Origin: Blakeslea trispora
Taxonomy: Eukaryota; Mucoromycota; Mucoromycetes; Mucorales; Choanephoraceae
NCBI GenBank assembly: GCA_025331445.1
Contig: JAIWNE010000076.1
Location: forward strand, 95,134-159,133
Length of the DNA: 64,000 bases
Reading direction: 5' to 3'
The notes under the pieces: generated by a model
The model's database searches: none
Told to the model about the DNA's origin: nothing
What the model saw: the letters and a program-made list of their open reading frames with translations, nothing else
Position numbers and translations under genes: made by a program
Part shown: piece after piece, positions 37,446 through 47,907 of the stretch
Position numbering within the stretch: position 1 is the stretch's first letter
How the letters are laid out: each line of letters begins with the position of its first letter

Positions 37446-39465
37446 TTTCACTTGGGTGATATTCACAATCTGCTATTCTAATATTTTCTTTTTTATTTTT
37501 TTTTGTTATGTTAAAGACAAAATCAACTGACTGAAACCTTGTTCATCTATCCCTTTTTCATATGTACACAAACTCCTACTTGGAACCAATCAAATATATC
37601 CCCCACCCAAACTTATCATTATCTACTATGTATTATACTTTCATCTTATTCCTTTTTCATGTATAAAACAACATATTTTAGTACACTTGTAACTATTTCA
37701 AGTATTACTCTGTTGTTGATATCTTTATTAGGGGGGGGGAAACTTGTCTCTTTTTTTTTTCATGATTATTCTATACTTCTTTATCACTGTATTTAGTATA
37801 TGATATATGAATGCAATCAGAGTAAAGGACGCCAATGGATCAACAAAAAAAAAAGTCATTGTGTAACTAACAAGACACCTAAAAGAGAGGAGTATTTGCT
37901 TGACATTTTGTTGATGATTGAATCGTACCATTATAAATGATACTTGCTATGCAGCTATCCTTTCATATTATTATTTTAAGGATGTTTGATTGGTTTTGAT
38001 TCAAACAAGTAAAAGACGCATACATGGTCCTGTATTGTTTGATACTTTAACCTCACAAATCATACGCTTAAAAAGAAAAATAACAAAATCAAACAGCATT
38101 CACTGCTTTAAACAAATTCAATTCTATCTTGCTCCAAGGAAACTCGGCAACTCCTCATTAACCTCTCGATTGAATGATTGTGGCGTTTCAAGTACTAACT
38201 TCAATAGACCCCCTCTACAACACTTGATTTTTTTTTTGTCTAAACTAGCCTTGATTCTAATAGAAATAAGAAAAAAGAGGGCTTCATTACAAGAGAGTGT
38301 ATAGTATTTCACTCTACTTTTAAGCCATTCTCTCTCTTTTATTTTTTTGCTTGATGTGCATCATTCTTGAACTGTGTATGCCATCTGCAAATTCTCCAAT
38401 TAGATTTCTTTGCTTGAAAATAATGAATGGTTGCATTCTTTGTTGGCTAATACCATGATTGCTGCCTTGTTTTCTCCAAGTTGGAACAGAATTTAGAGTG
38501 AATTTGACTGAATTGTTTGATGTTATGAGAGAATGAGCTTTCTGTTGTTGTTCAAGAAATTGCGTTTGATATATAATAGATGGACCATTCAGACTCAAGA
38601 CTCTCCAAGAAATGACACCATCCAAGCCTATATAACTCCTGCATCTCTAGTGTATGCTAACAACAGAAATGTCTTTTCTCTCTTATTGGCGATCATGTTG
38701 TGAGGTAAAAAAAAAAAAAGAAACGAAATCTTGAGATCTTTATCCTCTTTGCTTGTAAAGGGGAATAAACTTGACTGTTTGACCCATTTGAGCAAATTTA
38801 GTTCAAATGTGTTATTGTATGAAATTCTACTAAATAAGTAAACCCTCTCTTCTATTCCATCTCACTATTGGAATTTTTTTTTTTTTCTTTGTTAAAGTGT
38901 GTCACCCCAATGATACCATTCAATGGCAAATTCATAAAGTGTGATCATGTGATTTAAACACATTAGAAAGAATCACTATCATTTTGTTATGAATTTACTG
39001 TCTAAACAGTCAATAAGAAATAGGCGGGGTCATTTGCTCATCCATGATTTTCTTTATTTTCTCACCTTAAACAGGTGATATTCTCTCTCTTTCTTTTGAT
39101 CAGAGTGGCGCAGAGTTATTTTTTGACAAAGGAACCCAATGATTTTCTAATTTGTTCCATTCATGGTATCATCTTACTTGTCATCTTGATATTTGTTGTC
39201 ATGAGGTTCAAATTGGGAATACAACATTAAGCCAATGTTACAAACATGTCAGCCTATTTATTTGCTTATATCTTTAGGAGTCAATACAATAACGTATGCA
39301 AGAAGAAATCATGCCTAAAAAAATAAGGGCGGAAAACAAAAGAAATTACAGTTTGATCATGCCTTCAAGACTTGCATCCATCATCTCCAGCAATCGTGTC
39401 GTCATCGATCAGTTCTCTCCCCCCCCCCAAATTCTGACGCCATTCTGAACCATACATTTTTTTAT
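37446..39465. other. convergent intergenic region, no gene seen
   Basis: About 2 kb between two convergent genes. It has G and C homopolymers (37732-37739 and 39419-39428) and T runs. Short ORFs at 37990-38304 (+) and 38320-38625 (-) have no motif support. Confidence 0.45.
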
Positions 39466-40426
39466 TTATTTTACAGTAGGTGTCTTTTGACTACTCAAGA
39501 GATCAAGATATTCATCTTTTGTTGTTTTACACTCAAGCTTTTCTTTCGTTGTGGCATATAATTTCTCACTGACTGTTTCAGCTTGTAAAGACTAGGGATG
39601 GATGTTAGAACAAGAACAAGACAAGAACAACCACTTACATTTTCATCATAATACACAATGGGCTGCCATTCTTCTTCTTCAGCATTACGAACAGACATGG
39701 AATACAGATTCTTTCTCATACCATGTGACTCTGCATTTTTGACAGATACCTGAAGTGCCTGAGCAGTATTGGGATCTGTATTCTTTTTTTTTTCCTCTTG
39801 CTTTTCAACATCTTGAATACGCTTATTGGCTGCCTTCCATTTCTCATCAATCTTGTCAATATATTTAAAGCCTGGACGTAATTGAACAGTTGTGTTGATA
39901 GGTGTAATATGAAGTTCATCTATTCAAACAAAAATGAGAACAAGTAGATATTACTTGGTTGGATCTTACCGTTACGAATCACACCAACCACATATTTTGT
40001 TTGACTGGGTACTTCAGTGGATGTCAAGGTCATCTTGTCCAACAACTCTTCTTCTTTCTTTTTTTGTGTTCTATTGTAACCATGTCCCATCAACTCTTCT
40101 TCATGCTCTTCCATACGTCTATCATAGGCTGTCTTGATCACCTTATCGTTTAGGCCCATAGCAAAGTCTTCACCTCTTTCGGTACTGTAGTTGGGGGAGC
40201 GTGTATCGAGTGGTAAATCGAGTTCGACCATTCTTGCTCTTGGCTTGATACGTGCAGCGTTGGGTCCGTTTCGACCATTGAAAGGAACAGAACGCATAGG
40301 AAACTGAAACATGTAGAGATATTTGCTGAGTTCATTGGTTAGATAGATGGGATATTCTGCCAACACTTCATCTTCTTCTTCTTCGTGTTGATGCATATAA
40401 TCCATAGAGTCGTCGAGATGAGACAT
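39466..40426 (-). CDS. RPC37: RNA polymerase III subunit RPC37/RPC5 (Sin_N family)
   Basis: Minus-strand exons 39970-40426, 39639-39919 and 39466-39591 give 287 residues, close to yeast Rpc37 (282). The N-terminus matches the family: acidic DEVLAEYPIYLTNELSKYLYMFQFPMR, then ARIKPRARMVELDLPLDT and a middle KYVVGVIRNDELHITPINTTVQLRPGFKYID. Rpc37 pairs with Rpc53 and acts in Pol III termination and re-initiation. The C-terminal part (EEEWQPIVYYDE, the residues used for dimer packing) is conserved enough to support the exon joins. Evidence is pattern recognition of the N-terminal block. Confidence 0.8.
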
Positions 40427-41523
40427 GGTAAGAGTGAAAATGATTTCTTGCTTTTTTTTCTTTTTTTTTTTTTGTTCAAATGCATTTGGTTTGTGACTAT
40501 CTTTTTTCTTTTCGAGGCTTTCACGCCACAGCCAATCAAATACATAAATCAAAAGAGAGAGAATGAGCGAGGGACTGTTTGGATGATAAATGCAATCGAT
40601 TGTCTATAGTTGTACTTCTTTATTAGAAAGCACATACATTTCCCTTTCACCTCTACACTCAATCGAATCATTTCAGCCCATTGACTACCATCAGTCTTTA
40701 CTGTTTTTCTGAAATAGACCATTTTACAAGCATTGTTTAAATGATTTTCTCTATATCTTGACCTATTCACACTTGGATGTTTACAAGTCAGTCAAGTTGA
40801 ATGAAACTTTAAGGGGGGACACACAGATTGTTTCCCGATAAAAATCAACATTCATTTTAACACTCAATGAAATGAAATTTTGCACATCCGCATGAAAGGT
40901 GTCACCATTCAGGGAAAAAAGATACGACAACGTTTGTAAAGCTGAGTTTCCTTAATTGTCAGTTTCAAACATTTCCTATAATAGAGTACTCAAAGAAGAA
41001 AAGGGTAAAAAGACTTGTTTGCTTCTCTTTCTTATTAGAGATGAGGCGTAAATAAGTTGGAGAACAAATACGCCTTTTTTCTAAAATAAGGAGAAAAAAG
41101 GAATAGACTTTCTTATCGCATAAATCATACTTTTTCTTTGAATCGAAGAAATAGGGAAAATGAAAAAATGGACTTTGAAATCAAAAAGACGCATTGTCCT
41201 TTCGTCATGCTTTTTTAGAGTAAAAAAAAAAAAAAAAATTTTTTTTACTTATTCTTTAATATGGCAACCATTAATTTGAAATAAAGTAAACAATAGTCAG
41301 TGCTAAAGTTGTTGGTTTTATTCATAAAAAAAAAATAAGAAAAAAAGGAGGAAAGATCTCCAGATCTATACCTATAGCCGAGAAAAGAAAGGAGTGCGTG
41401 TCCTTTATTCTTTTGGATATAAAAAAAAAAAAAACTGATTTTGTGCTCCCATAGCGAGTCAGGGGGGATAGAATCACGCATCCAAATCTGAATTGGTAAT
41501 GGTTTGTACAACATTCAGGAACA
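40427..41523. other. intergenic, no gene seen
   Basis: About 1.1 kb between the start of RPC37 and the TATA box of a small ORF. The RPC37 side carries an A/T-rich pyrimidine/purine tract. Short antisense ORFs (41245-41543) are unsupported. Confidence 0.45.
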
Positions 41524-41531
41524 TATAAATA
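41524..41531 (+). promoter_or_regulatory. candidate TATA box of small Cys/His-rich ORF
   Basis: TATAAATA lies 54 nt upstream of the ATG at 41585, a plausible spacing for a short 5' UTR. Confidence 0.4.
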
Positions 41532-41584
41532 ACAGCAACTCATTTCTTGTAAAGAAAATTATCCCTCTTTTTTCTTATAAAAAA

Positions 41585-41920
41585 ATGTCCTTGGGACTTT
41601 CAATTACAAACACTGCGCATTCTTTTGCGACATCTTCTCGACTGTTTTTAAATCAATCTCTATTCTCCGCCAATGAACAGACACCTTCTATCCATCTAAA
41701 CACACCTAGAAAAAGAAGTAATCTGGCCAGAACAGCTACTGCTTCAGGCAACAAGGCAAATTGCAACACAACAAGATATTCCTATAGAGCATGTCCTATT
41801 TGTTCTCAAAGATTACTGGTTCGAATCAATGGCTCCTTTGTTTACAAGTGGATTAGTACACATTTCTCTACGCACCATCATGAATGGATGCATGTTGTTG
41901 TGAACTTACATGAAGTCTAG
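41585..41920 (+). CDS. small Cys/His-rich protein of unknown family
   Basis: An intronless 111-residue ORF starting MSLGLSITNTAHSFATSS. The N-terminal half is Ser/Thr/Asn-rich and basic. The C-terminal half holds a possible zinc site: ACPICSQRLLV, then WISTHFSTHHHEWMHVVV, giving CPxC plus several His. The spacing does not match a standard C2H2 finger or RING. A TATA box at 41524 and AT-rich 3' sequence make it a credible gene. It could be a DNA- or RNA-binding regulator, but no function can be assigned. Confidence 0.5.
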   Translation: MSLGLSITNTAHSFATSSRLFLNQSLFSANEQTPSIHLNTPRKRSNLARTATASGNKANCNTTRYSYRACPICSQRLLVRINGSFVYKWISTHFSTHHHEWMHVVVNLHEV

Positions 41921-43328
41921 AAACGTAAACAGTTTCAAAGAATTATTTGTACATAACAACTCTCTCTTAAAAAAATACTTTTTTTCACAAAACACAATAT
42001 TCATTTAACTTTTTCCTCTTTCATGTATCAATAGCCCTACACTTTCCATTCATTTCGTAAATATACATTTTATATCCATGTTACATATATCATTAACCCA
42101 AGTACATATGCCCTCTACTTTTTTATATATATTCTTTATAGCCCTTATTTGTAAACAATAAAAAACATACACACACACATTTTATGCATTTTTACTTTCT
42201 CTTGTTCTTGAAACTACAAGTTTTTTTTTCGTAGTCAAATTTTTTGAAAGTAACCGGTATACGGAAAAACTAATGGCCAAACTTCTGGAAGAAAAAAAAA
42301 CAGGGCTTAGTGTCACGAGTTTATTCACTTTCCTCGGAAGCCAACTTCATAATCTACTGCGAAACTCTTTCTTTTTTTTTATATATATCTTTTTGTTTAA
42401 ACTTGCTTCCCCTAAAAGAAATCAGAGAACAACACAACATGCGGCCATGAAGAGGGGGGAAAGAGAAAGCACGAATAAACTTTTTGACTCGTACACTTTA
42501 CTCCTTTCTTGGGCGGGAATGAGTTGCTAACCAATCATTTGTCAACATTCTGATCAGATAAAGAGCTATTTTTCTTTTCTTATTTCCAAAGGGATCTTTT
42601 TCAAAAAAAGCGTGTTTTATACTTTCTTTTCTTGTAAATACCAAGCCATCGTTTATTGGGAAGAAGAGGCGTACTTCGATATAACGATAAAAAAGGGGGG
42701 AAAGAGATCAAACTCAATAGTCTATCGTATTTTAATAGATGTCAGATTTTATTGAGATACTAACTGGGTCTTTGAAAATCTTTTCTTGTAGATAAGTCTT
42801 TTTTTTTTTATACAATGTAAAGACGTACTATTTGAATAACAGCTGCAATTCAGAATCATAGCTGTAGGTCTGTTCTTTGTGTGTTGTAAAGAATCAGACC
42901 ATTCTTATTTCAAAGACAACTTATTTCGATAGGAGAAACCAAACCATAGTATAACACTCGAACTAAAACAAAAAAGAGATCCATACTTTGAACTGTACAA
43001 CATCTAGAAAAAAAACAAGTGATTTTCATTCTCCTTCTTTTTTTTTTTATAAGAGGGAAGACAGGCAGGCTTATTACATAATCAAACTTGACTTGGAGTA
43101 AGAGGAGACATTTTAATGACTAGCCCTTTTATTTTTTGTTAAGCCCTGTTTATGATGACTTGAGACATAGTGTTGTCTTGAAAATAATGGCAAAAGAGAA
43201 ACAATAAGCTGTGATTGGTTTCTCAGATAGGTTACACACTAGGTTCTTTTTCTTTTTTTTATTATTCTCTATTTTTTTTTTTTTTTGCAAACACTTTCTT
43301 TTTTGTTTTATTACACATACCGAAAAGG
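41921..43328. other. intergenic, no gene seen
   Basis: About 1.4 kb of AT-rich spacer with T runs. The ORF at 42273-42530 has a hydrophobic core but no family resemblance or promoter, so I leave it out. The right end is the T-rich promoter of the SRP receptor gene. Confidence 0.45.
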
Positions 43329-45291
43329 ATGCTTGACCTATTCACTATATTAACAAAAGGTGGTTTTGTGCTATGGCAAAAAAAGTTCACTTCCATCACG
43401 GGTTCTCCTGTTGAAGATCTGATCCGTAACGTACTGATTGAAGAACGCGCAGGCACAAACACATACACAAAAGACAGCTATACTCTCAGATGGACACTGG
43501 CTAACGAGTTTGACTTGGTCTTTGTGGTAGCCTATCAAAAGATATTGCAGCTAAACTATATGGACGAACTTTTGGAGACTATCAAACGTATGTTTCTCGA
43601 GACCTATCAAGAGGCATTATCGAGTCAGACCTGGATGGATACCGACTTTGATTCGTTCAGTGTCATCTTTGATAAAGCTCTGGCACAAGTGGAAGAAAGA
43701 CAGGTCAATCAACGTCCACGTGCACCTCGAAAGTTTGAAGACACCAAGAAATTCGAGACTTCATTAAAGGGATCCCAAGCACAAAACAGTAAGTGTGAAT
43801 AATAAATTGTTCATGTATCTCACTCTCATATGAATAGAAGGTGAACTTCCTGTGATAAACACCAATACAGTGGACGAAGATGTCATTGCAAAGAACATCA
43901 TGGCTCTTAAACTACAAGGTGGTAGTCCAAGACCTGGTGGAAAAGGCAAGAGAGTCATCAAGTCCAGCCAAAAGTCACAATCCCCCAATCCATCCGACGA
44001 CTCGACTCAAAAGAAGAAAAAGTCTCAAAAGCAAGCTCGTGTATGGGACGGTCAGATTGCCAAAGGCGAAATGGAATCACTCAATTACTCTAGCCAATCA
44101 AACGATCCATCCAATCAAGACGATCCTGAAGCGATTGCTGCTCAATTTATAGATCAGTCAAAGCTGGGTCAAAAGAATGAGGAAGGTATCTATGAGGTAC
44201 AGGATGTCATTCAGGAGGAGGAACTAGATGAGATGGATCAGACGGTGACGACTGGTAAACCAACAGGTGGTTTGTTTTCTTATTTCAAATCATTCACAAC
44301 TCAACGTGAGATCACGGCAGAGACATTGGATCCTATCATTGCTACTATCAAGGAACATTTGATTCAACAGAATGTGGCATCGGATATTGCAGAACACCTG
44401 TGCTCGAGTGTCAAGAGTAGTTTGGTGGGTAAGAAACTAGGTAGTTTTGAGCGTCTGTCGACTGCTGTTCGAAACAGTATGGAGGCTGCCTTGAAGCGTA
44501 TCTTGACACCAAAGACATCCTTGGATCTTTTGAGAGATATTGAACAAGCCAAATCAGAAAAGAGACCCTATACCATGTGTTTCATTGGTGTGAATGGTGT
44601 TGGCAAAGTAAGTATCCTTTTTTTTTTATAGTTTTTTTTTTAATAGATCTAACATGCTTTTTTTTTTTTTTCTATATAGTCTACCAATTTAAGCAAAGTA
44701 TGTTTCTGGCTTCTTCAAAACAATTACAAGATCTTGATTGCTGCTTGTGATACCTTTCGTAGTGGTGCTGTTGAACAATTACGTGTACATGCTCGTAATC
44801 TTCGTGCACTTCAGACAAGTGGTGGTGGCATCGTTGAGCTGTTTGAACGTGGTTATGGTAAAGATTCAGCAGGGATCGCTAAGGATGCCATCAGTTATGC
44901 TACTACCAACAACTTTGATGTTGTCTTGATTGATACCGCTGGTCGTATGCAAGATAACGAACCTCTGATGCGTGCCCTCTCTAAACTGGTCTCTGTCAAT
45001 CAGCCTGACAAGATCATCTTTGTAGGGGAAGCTCTGGTGGGTAATGAGGCTGTCGATCAATTGACTAAATTCAATCAAGCACTTAAGGATTTCTCTGGTC
45101 TACAGAATCCTAGACACATTGATGGTATGATCCTCACCAAATTCGATACCATTGATGATAAAGTGGGTGCTGCTCTCTCCATGACCTATATCACTGGACA
45201 GCCCATCTATTTCGTGGGCACTGGTCAAACATATACCGATCTAAAGAAGTTGAAGGTGACTCATGTTGTTCATAGTTTACTGAAAAAGTAA
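43329..45291 (+). CDS. SRP101: Signal recognition particle receptor alpha subunit
   Basis: Exons 43329-43788, 43838-44607 and 44680-45291 give 613 residues (yeast 621, human 638). The N-terminal longin-like SRX domain ([20 protein letters not shown] ... [14 protein letters not shown]) binds the membrane beta subunit. A basic/acidic linker with [14 protein letters not shown] follows. The NG domain has GVNGVGKSTNLSK (G1, split by an intron after GK), [11 protein letters not shown] (G2), [13 protein letters not shown] (G3), TKFDTIDD (G4) and [14 protein letters not shown] (closing loop). It docks ribosome-SRP complexes at the ER through paired GTPase activation with SRP54. Its stop is only 9 bp from the stop of the convergent GET2 gene. 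Confidence 0.96.
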
Positions 45292-45300
45292 TTATTTAAT

Positions 45301-46315
45301 TTAATAAATCATTGCAAATACCATGCTTGTGAAGCCAATGATAAATACAACAATGCATATATCTTTAAAAACACTATGAATTAAAAGCCCGTGTGTCTGT
45401 AAAAGATAGACTGGTTGCTGAAGAGGTATTGGAAGTTGAGAGACCATTTTGATAAAGGCAGCTTGGTCCGGACTTGTATAGTTCTAGAGGAAAAGATCAT
45501 TAGATACTACCCATCTGTCTAAATACATAAAAAGAACTCACAGGTTGATAGATGGACCTGCCAAATCTCAACATAAATTCAAGTACAACAAAGTACACAA
45601 ACACTGGCTATTGTGTTTTAAAGAGGGAAGTAAATAACATGAGATTCAATACAATAAAATACAACTTACAAAATGAACAATAGGATGAGGATGTTGTTGT
45701 ATTAAACCGGATACCTGAGCCCATCCGTGAGTGGATGCTTGTTCATATACAGCCAGAATACCGAGCCATGCCATGGAAACAAAATGTAATAAATGCCAAT
45801 ATCTATTTGCAGGATCGGATGATCTTTTAGGCCGAGCACTTGTTCGTCGCAACATGGAAGCCAGTAACAAAGGTGATATTTTCCCATCCAAGAACCCATG
45901 CTGATTTAACCGAGATGCTTCTTCTTCTTCAATCAATTGTTGGACAACAGGTCGATGTTGACCCAATTTAGCTGAAGTCGAGGGTGAAGGTGTGACAGAT
46001 TCGTAATTTCTTCTGCGCGTATCATTTGAAGCAGGGTAATGTTCAGCAAGTGATAAAGTGTTTGAATTGGAAGGTGAAGGTGTAGGTGAAGGTGTTAATT
46101 CTCGAATGATAGCTTTTTTAAAAAAAAAAAAGGGGGAAAAATATAATGTCAAAAAAAAAAGATGTTCTTCTATACCATCTTAAAACCCCTACGTTTAATG
46201 ATTTACCAGTTTGGCTTGCTGTGATTTTATTTAATCTACTTTCAGCTGAAGCAAGAATACGTTCTTGTCTTCGAATTCGACGTCTCTCTTGTTTTTCGTG
46301 TTCCTTTAAATCCAT
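45301..46315 (-). CDS. GET2: GET2/CAMLG-like ER receptor subunit for tail-anchored proteins
   Basis: Minus-strand exons 46207-46315, 45670-46112, 45542-45607 and 45301-45483 give 266 residues. The N-terminus has the Get3-binding basic helix (KQERRRIRRQERILASAESRLNKIT), which is the clearest family signature. A Ser/Thr/Pro-rich linker (SPTPSPSNSN) follows. Three membrane segments are then visible: HLLHFVSMAWLGILAVYE; VFVYFVVLEFMLRF; and ICIVVFIIGFTSMVFAMIY at the very end. This matches Get2 topology with a cytosolic N-terminus. With Get1 it receives tail-anchored proteins from Get3. The linker is not conserved, so the name rests on the N-terminal motif plus topology. Confidence 0.86.
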
Positions 46316-46548
46316 CCTAAATAAAAAATAAAGAAAAATAAATAAAATAAAAAAGGGTACCTTTGATTAATTTATGTTTTTTTTGCAGAACTTTGATTGG
46401 CTAATCATTTTACTAGGATCAAATCAGATCATTTGTCTAAAAGAAAAGCTATCTTTTTTTTTATTTTTATGATGATTATCATTATCTTTTTTTTTTTTTT
46501 TTACAAGTAAATAATGTTATGATACACGTCCGTCCGTTTTCTCTTGTT

Positions 46549-47698
46549 TTAATGATGACCCAATTCTGCTAAAATCTTATCAGCACCTATGTCAATCAGT
46601 TTCTCAGCAACACTTCGGCCTAATTGAGCAGCCATTTGTTCTCTCTTCTCTTTGGTATCAGCAACGGCAAGATCAACTTGGTCCTTATGTTCAACTACAT
46701 TCTGGCCATCTAAGCTTGACACCAGACCATGAAGCCAAAGTACGTTGTTTTCTAAATGTGTATTTACACCAATGGGCACACTACAGCCACCTTCAAGTGT
46801 ACGCATAAGAGAACGTTCACATAGACAAGCAAGACGTGTGTTTTGATGATTTAAAGGTTCCAATAAGGCACGGATATCATCGTCTGATTCGCGACATTCA
46901 ATACCTAGAGCACCTTGAGATACAGCATGAAGTGAATCAGTTGAACTCAAGATTTGAGATATACGGTCGCCCTTGTCAATACGAACAAGTCCAGCAACAG
47001 CTAAAATAATGCCGCTATAAGGTCCTTCAGGATCATCCAATTTTGCTAAACGAGTATTACTATAAACATTTCCCCCCTTTTTCGTCAGTTTCCTTGTTTT
47101 CTCTCTCTCTCTTTCTTCATATCTATCTAGACACTTACAGGTTGCCTCTCTATTTAAAATAAAAACAAGGGGGGGGGGAAGCGGAGCCCAATCAGTAAAT
47201 CGTTATTAGTCAATAAAAAAAAATAAAAAAATAACATACTGCATCAATGAATTTCAAATGAGGATATCTTCTCTTCAGTTGAGCTACTCTTCTAAGAGAA
47301 CTCGTACCAATCACAGATCCGGCGGGCAAAGTGGCCAAAGTATGACCCTTATTCTTTTCATTCAACACAAGAGCATCATTGGGGTTTTCTCTTTCCATAA
47401 TGGCTCCCAGAAACATACCCTCTGGTAAGACAGTAGGTAAATCTTTAAGACTATGTACAACCAAATCGACTGTGCCGTTTTCTAAAGCAACTTCAAGCTC
47501 TTTAGTAAACAAGGCCTTTTCACCAATTTTGCTAAGTGCCTTATTCATGATCTTGTCACCCGTAGTTGACATGGCTGTTATTTCAAAAGTGTATTCTGGA
47601 TGGGTCTTTTGAAGTATATCTCTGACAATATGAGTTTGAACAAGGGCAAGTTGAGACTTGCGAGAGCCAATAACAATAGTCTTTTTTGAGGTGGCCAT
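46549..47698 (-). CDS. HEM3: Hydroxymethylbilane synthase (porphobilinogen deaminase)
   Basis: Minus-strand exons 47240-47698, 47139-47149 (only 11 nt) and 46549-47059 give 326 residues. Family motifs: [13 protein letters not shown] at the N-terminus, [10 protein letters not shown] with the catalytic Asp, [11 protein letters not shown], then RGNL (the micro-exon) NTRLAKLD, and EGGCSVPIG with the Cys that carries the dipyrromethane cofactor. The enzyme joins four porphobilinogens into hydroxymethylbilane, the third committed step of haem synthesis, in the cytosol. The micro-exon is needed to supply RGNL, which binds the cofactor; skipping it would also shift the frame. Confidence 0.96.
47139..47149 (-). 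other. HEM3: 11-nt micro-exon of HEM3
   Basis: Minus strand reads AGAGGCAACCT between an AG acceptor (47150-47151) and a GTAAG donor (47134-47138). Joined after GCA and before TAAT it gives A-RGNL-N, restoring the invariant RGN(L/V)NTR motif and the reading frame. Confidence 0.9.
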
Positions 47699-47907
47699 GA
47701 TTTCTTTGAAAGCAGAGAAAATAAAAAGAGAGAGAGAAAAAAGAAAGCTGGCCCCTAAATTCTATAAACGAAACTTCCAAAAGCCCTTACAAAAGTCGCC
47801 CTTAAAAATTTGAAAAACTGTCACATTGTAAAGCGCCCGAGGTTCAATCAGTTGGAAGGGGGAAAAACAATCACCCGCTAATAATACACTTGCTTATTGT
47901 TAAAGAA

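Noticed and set aside
41811..41830. GGTTCGAATC resembling a tRNA T-loop
   Set aside because: No cloverleaf can be built around it and it lies within the small Cys/His ORF.
42273..42530. 85-residue ORF with a hydrophobic stretch
   Set aside because: The hydrophobic part is a T-run translation; no motif or splice evidence.
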